From JARICQ01 sp964527205 (lineage in GTDB: Bacteria; Bacillota; Clostridia; Tissierellales; Tissierellaceae), in assembly GCA_964527205.1 (NCBI GenBank), contig CAZGQG010000003.1, positions 28,624 to 92,623 on the forward strand: 64,000 nucleotides of DNA, written 5' to 3'. This document shows, one piece after another, positions 59,022-64,000 of this stretch. Numbering within the stretch: the first letter of the stretch is position 1; each line of letters begins with the position of its first letter. The position numbers and the translations under genes were made by a program. The notes under the pieces are model-generated. The model was not told where the DNA came from. It was given only the letters and a program-made list of their open reading frames with translations, and searched no databases.

Positions 59022-59795
59022 ATGACTCATTCCATGGTTAAAAGCAAGGAAGAAGCCAACAAATTAATGATTTTAGCAGTTCTAGCAGGAGAAATCATGC
59101 TAAAAAGCGGAGCTGAAATATACAGGGTAGAAGATACAGTAATAAGGATATGTAAATCCAAGAAAAATATAAAATATGCTGAGGCCTTTATCATTCCTAC
59201 AGGCATATTTTTATCTATAGACTATGAAAATGATTTAATTACTTATATTAAAAAAATTAAATTCACTACAATAAACTTAAATAAGATAGATAGGGTCAAT
59301 GACTTTTCCAGGAAATTTGTCTCTGAGGATCTGGATATAACGGAGGGCATTAGGGAACTTCAAAGAATAAACAATACCTATCCTTACAGGGCAGTGGTAA
59401 AAAATATCTTTGGTGCTGTGGCCTGCGGAAGTTTTGCCCTGCTCTTTGGAGGAGTCATGGGAGACGCTATAGGAAGCTTTTTTGCAACATTTTTTGCCCT
59501 TACTGTTATAGAATGGACCTCTAGATACGGTCTTACATTTTTTATAGATAATATCCTAGGATCAGCTATTATGTCCATATTTTCCATAGTCTTTTACCGC
59601 ATAGGTCTTGGACAAAATGTTGATATAATGATAATAGGCTCTATCATGTCCCTGGTGCCTGGAGTAGCAATAACAAACTCAGTTAGGGACACCATGTCTG
59701 GAGATTATTTATCCGGACTCTCCAAGGGCCTAGAGGCAATTTTCTCTGCCTTTTCCATAGCTCTTGGTGTAGGTATTATCTTAAGTATTTTCTAA
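59022..59795 (+). CDS. Threonine/serine exporter family protein, ThrE N-terminal part (DUF1212)
   Basis: Larger half of a split ThrE-type exporter. The soluble N-terminal region has LMILAVLAGEIMLKSGAEIYRVEDTV and the FIIPTGIFLSI segment of DUF1212. About five hydrophobic segments follow from residue 125 (VKNIFGAVACGSFALLFGG, IMIIGSIMSLVPGVAITNSVRD, ALGVGIILSIF). ATG at 59022 follows AGGTGGTG; a longer in-frame start at 58944 would cover the operator-like palindrome. 257 residues. Exported substrate is inferred from the family. Confidence 0.88.
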   Translation: MTHSMVKSKEEANKLMILAVLAGEIMLKSGAEIYRVEDTVIRICKSKKNIKYAEAFIIPTGIFLSIDYENDLITYIKKIKFTTINLNKIDRVNDFSRKFVSEDLDITEGIRELQRINNTYPYRAVVKNIFGAVACGSFALLFGGVMGDAIGSFFATFFALTVIEWTSRYGLTFFIDNILGSAIMSIFSIVFYRIGLGQNVDIMIIGSIMSLVPGVAITNSVRDTMSGDYLSGLSKGLEAIFSAFSIALGVGIILSIF

Positions 59796-59806
59796 GGAGT
59801 GATTAA

Positions 59807-60244
59807 ATGACTATAATAAAAGAATTATTTTTTGCCTTTATATCTACAATGGGACTTTCCATACTCTTTCGTTCTCCAAAAAACGCCATAGTACCAGCAG
59901 GCCTTATAGGAACTGTAGGCTGGGGAGTACTTAGCCTAGGAAAATTTGCCCTAAAGAGTTCTGTAGCAGCTTCATTTTTCGCTGCCCTTACAGTGGGCCT
60001 CCTGGGAGAATTGGCTGCCCGGAAAATAAAAAAACCAGCTACCCTATTTGTCACTTCAGGTATAGTACCCCTAGTGCCAGGTGCTGGAATGTATTACACA
60101 ATGGTAGCCCTAATAGAAAATGACTATACCGCCGCAATTACTACAGGTGTTGAAACCTTTTTCGTTGCAGCGGCTATTTCCATGGGCATAATAATCTCCT
60201 CTGCTTTTTCCTACTCTATAAAGAGAGTCAAGCATATAGATTGA
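59807..60244 (+). CDS. Threonine/serine exporter family protein, ThrE C-terminal part (DUF3815)
   Basis: Smaller partner of the split ThrE system, 145 residues and almost entirely hydrophobic, with four membrane segments. The conserved motif FVTSGIVPLVPGAGMYYTM mirrors the LVPGVAITN motif of the larger half. It starts 11 nt after the first gene behind AAGGAGTGAT. Its stop (TGA) lies one nucleotide from the stop of the convergent csoR-like gene, and no terminator is visible between them. Confidence 0.88.
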   Translation: MTIIKELFFAFISTMGLSILFRSPKNAIVPAGLIGTVGWGVLSLGKFALKSSVAASFFAALTVGLLGELAARKIKKPATLFVTSGIVPLVPGAGMYYTMVALIENDYTAAITTGVETFFVAAAISMGIIISSAFSYSIKRVKHID

Positions 60245-60245
60245 T

Positions 60246-60506
60246 CTACTTTGTATATTTAACCATTATATCTACTAATCTATCTAATTCGTCCTTGCTT
60301 CCTCCACTATTTATGTGGTCTTCTACACATCTTTTCATATAGTTTTCAAGGACTATGCCTCCTGCACTATTTAATGCAGATCTGGCTGCAGAAATTTGGA
60401 TTAGTATGTCTCCACAAAACTGTTCTTCATCTACCATCTTTTGAATGCCCTTGATTTGACCTTCTATCCTTCTAAGTCTTCTAATTACCGCATCTTTATC
60501 GCTCAT
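60246..60506 (-). CDS. CsoR/CstR-family metal- or persulfide-sensitive repressor
   Basis: An 86-residue all-helical DNA-binding protein of the DUF156 family (VIRRLRRIEGQIKGIQKMV, then CGDILIQISAARSALNSAGG and VEDHINSGGS). Copper-sensing CsoR proteins use a Cys-His-Cys set. Here Cys31 and Cys60 are kept, but the histidine four residues before Cys60 is Tyr56. In staphylococcal CstR, a persulfide sensor, the two cysteines are at the same positions and the histidine is also absent. So a sulfane-sulfur or related signal is more likely than copper; this is inference. It is last gene of the aspS operon, 15 nt after the RseC-like gene. Confidence 0.88.
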   Translation of the reverse strand: MSDKDAVIRRLRRIEGQIKGIQKMVDEEQFCGDILIQISAARSALNSAGGIVLENYMKRCVEDHINSGGSKDELDRLVDIMVKYTK

Positions 60507-60521
60507 CTACATGCCTCTTTT

Positions 60522-60944
60522 CTATATAATCTTTGTCATCACCACAGTAGTGTTTTCCTTCTTTCCAAAGGAATTGTCAATAAGTCTAACAATACCATAG
60601 CCAATAACAAGACCTACTATACCTGATAAAAAACTCATAGGTTCATAATTTGCCATTCCCATATCCTTAAATACCTTGATTCCTCCAAAAATTCCTAGGA
60701 GAAGAAAGGCAAAGGGAACAAAATAAACCAACATAGTCAGCTTTAAGATCTCCCCAGTCTGACCCTTTATTTGAACCATATCTCCTACTTCTGCATTTAA
60801 TTTATTTTCCAGTACAATCAAATGTCCAGGTGTGTCGCAGCTGCTACCGCAGCCTTTACAATTGTCACCTCAGGCAGATGTTCTCTTTACCTCAACCTCA
60901 GCAACATCATCATATACATTTTTAATTACTCCTACTTGCTCCAT
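60522..60944 (-). CDS. RseC/MucC-like membrane protein with in-frame UGA, candidate selenoprotein
   Basis: Reading from ATG at 60944 (behind AGGAGGTG) gives MEQVGVIKNVYDDVAEVEV, KRTSA, then TGA at 60870-60872, then GDNCKGCGSSCDTPGHL and the rest of an RseC-family protein with two membrane helices (about 71-90 and 100-122). RseC relatives have a cysteine cluster of the type SACGxNCxxCxxC; the TGA stands exactly at the first Cys. Reading it as selenocysteine gives a complete 140-residue protein. A SECIS-like hairpin follows at once. RseC proteins are linked to reducing SoxR and to electron-transfer membranes. Without readthrough only 24 residues would be made. Sequencing error or a decayed gene is the alternative. 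Confidence 0.72.
60828..60872 (-). promoter_or_regulatory. SECIS-like hairpin directly after the in-frame UGA
   Basis: From the UGA the RNA can form a lower stem AGGUG (60866-60870) with CACCU (60828-60832), and an upper stem GGCUGC (60849-60854) with GCAGCU (60839-60844) closed by a GGUA loop (60845-60848). The loop begins 21 nt after the UGA and starts with guanosines. Both features match the published bacterial SECIS pattern (loop 16-37 nt downstream, conserved loop G). Confidence 0.65.
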
Positions 60945-60956
60945 CTTAGACACCTC

Positions 60957-61658
60957 CTATAATACTATATCCTTAACAATTTCAGATGCTATAATCAGGC
61001 CAGCCACTGGGGGAACAAAGGAAACACTTCCCGGCACAGCCTTTCTAAGATCCTCTTTCTCATAATTTACTAGAAGGGGAAATTCATCAGAATAAACCAC
61101 CTTAAGGCTATCTACTCCTCTTCTTTTAAGTTCCCTTCTCATAACCCTAGCCAGGGGACAGACCTTGGTCTTAAATATATCATCCACCTTAAACATGGTG
61201 GGATTAAGCTTATTCCCAGCCCCCATGGAGCTTATAATATCTATACCCCTATCCTTACATTCCATTACCAGGTTGATCTTGGAAGACACCATATCAATGG
61301 CATCTACCACATAGTCATAGTCCTCTCCTAAGAGCATATCCTTAGTATCCTTATTGTACTTTTCCCTAAAAACTTCAACTTTTAGATCTGGATTAATAGC
61401 AAGAGCCCTATCCCTCATTACATCAACCTTGTATAGGCCAATTGTATTCATATCTGCATGTATTTGTCTGTTTATATTTGTCCTATCTATTGTATCATAA
61501 TCTATCATAAAAATTCTACCTATTCCTGACCTTACCAGTGCCTCCACTGCATAGGAACCTACTCCTCCTATGCCAAAGACAGCAACAGTAGAATTTGCAA
61601 GCTTTTCCATGCCCTCACTTGTAAGGAGTAATTCTGATCTTTGAAAAGATTTATTCAT
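60957..61658 (-). CDS. tcdA: ThiF/E1-like tRNA threonylcarbamoyladenosine dehydratase TcdA
   Basis: ATP-dependent enzyme that cyclises t6A37 of tRNA to ct6A. The Rossmann ATP loop GIGGVGS (29-35) and DTIDRTNINRQIH are typical of E1-like enzymes, with DYDYVVDAIDMVSSK and a cysteine-containing loop (KVCPLARVMRRELKRRGV) as in TcdA. 233 residues, a little short of the E. coli protein. It is 12 nt downstream of aspS, a pairing found in many Clostridia. The stop overlaps the ribosome site of the RseC-like gene. Confidence 0.9.
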   Translation of the reverse strand: MNKSFQRSELLLTSEGMEKLANSTVAVFGIGGVGSYAVEALVRSGIGRIFMIDYDTIDRTNINRQIHADMNTIGLYKVDVMRDRALAINPDLKVEVFREKYNKDTKDMLLGEDYDYVVDAIDMVSSKINLVMECKDRGIDIISSMGAGNKLNPTMFKVDDIFKTKVCPLARVMRRELKRRGVDSLKVVYSDEFPLLVNYEKEDLRKAVPGSVSFVPPVAGLIIASEIVKDIVL

Positions 61659-61670
61659 AAAAAACTCCCT

Positions 61671-63443
61671 TTACTTTTTATCTAAATTTAAGCTAATGTG
61701 TATTTCTTCCAGTTGCCTATCACTTACCTCAGTTGGAGCATCTGTTAGTAGACAGGTTGCTGACTGGGTCTTTGGAAATGCTATAACGTCTCTAATATTT
61801 GAAGTCTCTGCAAGAAGCATAACAAGTCTATCAAAGCCATAAGCTATTCCACCGTGAGGAGGTGTTCCGTATTTAAAGGCTTCCAAGAGGAATCCAAATT
61901 TCTCCTCTGTTTCTTCCTCATTTAGACCTAGGGCCTTAAACATTCTCTTTTGAAGCTCTGTATTATTTATCCTAATACTTCCTCCACCTATTTCATCTCC
62001 ATTTATTACAATATCATAGGCCTTGGCCCTTACCTTTTCTGGATGAGTCTCTAGCATATCTAAGTCCTCCTCCATTGGATGGGTAAAGGGATGATGCTTG
62101 GCAACATATCTATCCTCTTCCTCATCATATTCAAATAATGGGAACTCAGTTATCCAAACTAAATCCAATTTGCTATCATCTACAAGTTCTAATCTTTTAG
62201 CCACTTCATTTCTAAGATTACCTAAGCTGCTATAAACCACATCTAATTTATCAGCTACAAATAGGAGTAGGTCTCCCGCCTTAGCATCAAACTTCTCTAT
62301 AATTCCCTCAAATTCCTCTTCAGATAGGAATTTCTTAATTGGGGATGTGGCTCCTTCCTCAGTTAGCTTGATCCAAGCTAGTCCCTTTGCTCCGTAGGAT
62401 TTAGCATAGTCTTCTAGGGAAGATATATTCTTTCTAGTAAAGTCATCTCCATAACCCTTAATATTAATTCCCTGAACTGATCCTCCACTGGCTATAGTTC
62501 CGCTAAATACCTTAAACTCACTATCCTTAACCAGTTGGGAAATATCCTCAAGCTCAAAGCCAAATCTAAGGTCTGGCTTGTCCACTCCAAATCTTTCCAT
62601 AGCTTCCCTGTAGGTCATCTGCTTAATAGGCAGGTCTATTTCTATATCCTTTAATTCCTTAAAGACCTTGTATAGGAGCTTTTCATTTATAGCAATAACA
62701 TCTTCTACATCAACAAAACTCATCTCTATATCAATTTGAGTAAATTCTGGTTGCCTGTTTGCCCTTAGGTCCTCGTCCCTAAAGCACTTTACTATTTGAT
62801 AGTACTTATCCATGCCTGCCACCATTAAAAGCTGCTTCATAAGCTGTGGTGACTGTGGAAGTGCATAGAACTCTCCTGGATTAACCCTGCTTGGAACTAG
62901 ATAGTCCCTTGCTCCCTCTGGAGTTGGCTTTGTAAGCATAGGTGTTTCAATCTCCACAAAGTCATTTTCATCCATAAAGTCCCTAACCACCTTGGCAGTC
63001 TTTGACCTTAGCTTTAAAGTCTTCTGCATGGAAGGCTTTCTAAGATCTAAGTACCTGTATTTCAATTTCATATTTTCACTTACCTTGTCATTATCCTTTA
63101 CATAGATAGGTGGAGTCTGAGATTCATCTAAGATCTTGAATTCTTCTACAAGAACTTCAATCTCACCAGTTGGGATCTCATCATTGATTGATGACCTTAC
63201 CCTTACCTTTCCCTTTACAGCTATGACAAATTCACTTCTAAGCTTCTCTGCCCTTTTAAAATCCTCCTGGTCCAGGCTATCGTCAAACACAACCTGAGCT
63301 ATACCAGTAGTATCTCGTAAATCAACAAAGATAAGGCTTCCAAGATTTCTCTCTCTTTGAACCCAACCCATTAGGGTTACCTCTCTGCCCTCATCTTCCC
63401 TTCTCAAATTGCCACACATATCTGTTCTCTTCATATTTCCCAT
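61671..63443 (-). CDS. aspS: Aspartyl-tRNA synthetase
   Basis: Charges tRNA-Asp. The N-terminal OB fold (GREVTLMGWVQRERNLGSLIFVDLRD, given as a span) is followed by class II motif 2 FRDEDLRANRQPEFTQIDIE and motif 3 GIAYGFDRLVMLL, with the bacterial insertion domain between. 590 residues from ATG 63443, which has GGGTGAAAAT before it. TTG at 63455 behind AGGAGGG is a possible alternative. It is first gene of the operon controlled by an upstream T-box leader with an Asp specifier. Confidence 0.97.
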   Translation of the reverse strand: MGNMKRTDMCGNLRREDEGREVTLMGWVQRERNLGSLIFVDLRDTTGIAQVVFDDSLDQEDFKRAEKLRSEFVIAVKGKVRVRSSINDEIPTGEIEVLVEEFKILDESQTPPIYVKDNDKVSENMKLKYRYLDLRKPSMQKTLKLRSKTAKVVRDFMDENDFVEIETPMLTKPTPEGARDYLVPSRVNPGEFYALPQSPQLMKQLLMVAGMDKYYQIVKCFRDEDLRANRQPEFTQIDIEMSFVDVEDVIAINEKLLYKVFKELKDIEIDLPIKQMTYREAMERFGVDKPDLRFGFELEDISQLVKDSEFKVFSGTIASGGSVQGINIKGYGDDFTRKNISSLEDYAKSYGAKGLAWIKLTEEGATSPIKKFLSEEEFEGIIEKFDAKAGDLLLFVADKLDVVYSSLGNLRNEVAKRLELVDDSKLDLVWITEFPLFEYDEEEDRYVAKHHPFTHPMEEDLDMLETHPEKVRAKAYDIVINGDEIGGGSIRINNTELQKRMFKALGLNEEETEEKFGFLLEAFKYGTPPHGGIAYGFDRLVMLLAETSNIRDVIAFPKTQSATCLLTDAPTEVSDRQLEEIHISLNLDKK

Positions 63444-63470
63444 ATTTTCACCCAAAATATCCCTCCTCAT

Positions 63471-63509
63471 AAAATAAGCCCTTCATCTCTGATCTTCAGG
63501 GACGAAAGG
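63471..63509 (-). terminator. T-box-controlled terminator upstream of aspS
   Basis: CCUU..GUCCCUGA pairs imperfectly with UCAGAGAU.AAGG across an AGA loop, followed by CTTATTTT on the minus strand. Its 5' arm overlaps the T-box side of the antiterminator, the usual mutually exclusive arrangement. Confidence 0.65.
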
Positions 63510-63655
63510 TTTTCCGCGGTACCACCCTAATTAGGCAACTCCTCACTCAAAATTATAATCCATTTCTGGAAATATCAAATTTACTCAGAGATGTCTTCTT
63601 TAAATATGAATGTCAGATTTCCAGCAACACCGACTCTCTATAATCCAGGGATTTA
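63471..63655 (-). ncRNA. T-box leader, aspartate specifier (GAC)
   Basis: The minus strand has the conserved T-box core AGGGTGGTACCGCGG (63514-63528) and a stem I starting AGAGAGTCGGTG (63628-63639). The 3' side of stem I has GAA-GAC-ATCTCTGAG, with GAC at 63593-63595 in the specifier position. This is the Asp codon and fits aspS downstream. Uncharged tRNA-Asp should favour readthrough of the terminator at 63471-63509. Confidence 0.92.
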
Positions 63656-63707
63656 AATACTATTTCTCATCAAAGTATATATATATTTATTTTAATTATA
63701 TAATTGA

Positions 63708-63736
63708 ATTATAATTGATATGACTTTTAATGTCAA
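63708..63736 (-). promoter_or_regulatory. Consensus promoter for the aspS T-box operon
   Basis: Minus-strand TTGACA (63731-63736) and TATAAT (63708-63713) with a 17-bp spacer, a perfect vegetative consensus. It gives a leader of roughly 250 nt before aspS. Confidence 0.8.
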
Positions 63737-63739
63737 GAA

Positions 63740-63903
63740 TCATAATACCCTCCTTGAAAATATGGTTTTAAAATAGGAATATGGTTTTCTGTGAATAAAA
63801 AGGACATAGATCCAATGTGCAGATAATATATAAATTATCATATATTAATTTATAAATCTTTGCTTTTACTTAACTTTCTAATATCGGCTATTATGACAAA
63901 CCC
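63740..63903. other. Intergenic stretch without recognisable gene
   Basis: AT-rich spacer between the aspS promoter and the upstream terminator. It contains two copies of AATATGGTTTT near 63760-63795. I see no open frame with a ribosome site, RNA gene or palindrome in it. Confidence 0.6.
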
Positions 63904-63942
63904 AAAAGTAAAAAACAGGTGATTCTTTTTAAAGAACCACCT
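63904..63942 (-). terminator. Terminator of the gene beyond the right edge
   Basis: 12-bp stem with one mismatch (AGGTGGTTCTTT at 63931-63942, complement at 63917-63928, 2-nt spacer loop), followed on the minus strand by GTTTTTTACTTTT. Confidence 0.75.
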
Positions 63943-63955
63943 TAAGAGCTTTAAT

Positions 63956-64000
63956 TTAAAGGCTTACAGCTATATTGTCCAATTTGTCATAATTAGCATT
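63956..64000 (-). CDS. Possible 3' end of a gene continuing past the window
   Basis: One minus-strand frame is open from the window edge for 14 codons (NANYDKLDNIAVSL) and stops at 63956-63958, 14 nt before a strong minus-strand terminator. The terminator implies that an upstream minus-strand gene ends about here, and this is the only frame that fits well. Too little is visible to name it. Confidence 0.35.
   Translation of the reverse strand, partial: NANYDKLDNIAVSL

Noticed and set aside
60522..60821. RseC-like protein taken as a 99-residue protein starting at TTG 60821
   Set aside because: There is no ribosome site before that TTG, and the frame upstream of it encodes the family's conserved N-terminus and cysteine cluster from a well-placed ATG at 60944.
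63656..63955. Small protein gene or RNA in the right-hand intergenic region
   Set aside because: No frame with a ribosome site and no structured RNA apart from the promoter and the terminator; only a short direct repeat is visible.
1..64000. Mobile elements, prophage genes, CRISPR arrays, tRNA or rRNA genes
   Set aside because: No transposase, integrase, phage-like genes, direct-repeat arrays or tRNA-like folds were found; gene order is that of a conserved chromosomal backbone.

Overview
The window is a compact, AT-rich chromosomal segment of a low-GC Gram-positive anaerobe. The run codY-topA-dprA-yifB-yraN-rnhB-rbgA-rplS-trmD-rimM-khpA-rpsP-ffh-ylxM-ftsY-smc, then rnc-acpP-plsX-rpmF-yceD-ackA, is the backbone order of Clostridia-type Firmicutes. 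AGA/AGG-rich arginine usage, many TTG starts behind strong Shine-Dalgarno sites, and ThrE, FakA, RemA, SepF/DivIVA and PASTA-kinase genes fit Clostridia or Tissierellia. This placement is inferred from gene content and order. About 70 genes are supported. All but five (tmcAL, rpmB, rqcH and the thrE pair) lie on the minus strand. I see no mobile element, prophage, CRISPR array, tRNA or rRNA.

Layout. 1-20 kb: nutrient regulator CodY, topoisomerase I, DNA uptake and processing (DprA, YifB), ribosome assembly and tRNA methylation, the SRP targeting genes (ffh, ylxM, ftsY), SMC, RNase III, and a short lipid module (plsX, acpP) without the usual fab genes. 20-30 kb: acetate kinase, tmcAL, coaD, rsmD, recG, the fatty acid kinase pair fakA/asp23, L28, and thiN-thiT under a TPP riboswitch. 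30-45 kb: one long housekeeping run from yicC down to rpe, covering the GTP/CoA/priming block (remA, gmk, rpoZ, coaBC, priA), formyl-Met handling (def, fmt), rRNA methylases (rsmB, rlmN) and the PASTA kinase/phosphatase pair with rsgA. 45-58 kb: RqcH, then pyrR-rluD-lspA-divIVA-ylmH-yggT-sepF-yggS with two membrane-anchored proteins, then gpsA-plsY-der-DUF512. 58-64 kb: glyA, a split ThrE exporter, and an aspS-led operon (aspS, tcdA, an RseC-like gene, a CsoR/CstR-like regulator) behind an aspartate-type T-box leader.

The most unusual finding is at 60522-60944. The RseC-like reading frame has an in-frame TGA exactly where the family has its first conserved cysteine. The TGA is followed at once by a bacterial-SECIS-like hairpin, so this looks like a selenocysteine-containing RseC homologue that ordinary gene calling would truncate. 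The adjacent CsoR-family repressor keeps two cysteines (31 and 60) but lacks the copper-binding histidine, a pattern known from persulfide sensors. Together they suggest a small thiol, selenium or sulfur redox module. Other points of interest are a CodY-box in the codY promoter, palindromes embedded in the ylxM-ffh promoter, an operator-like palindrome before thrE, an apparent ATA start for yggS, and near-loopless palindromes at several stop codons.
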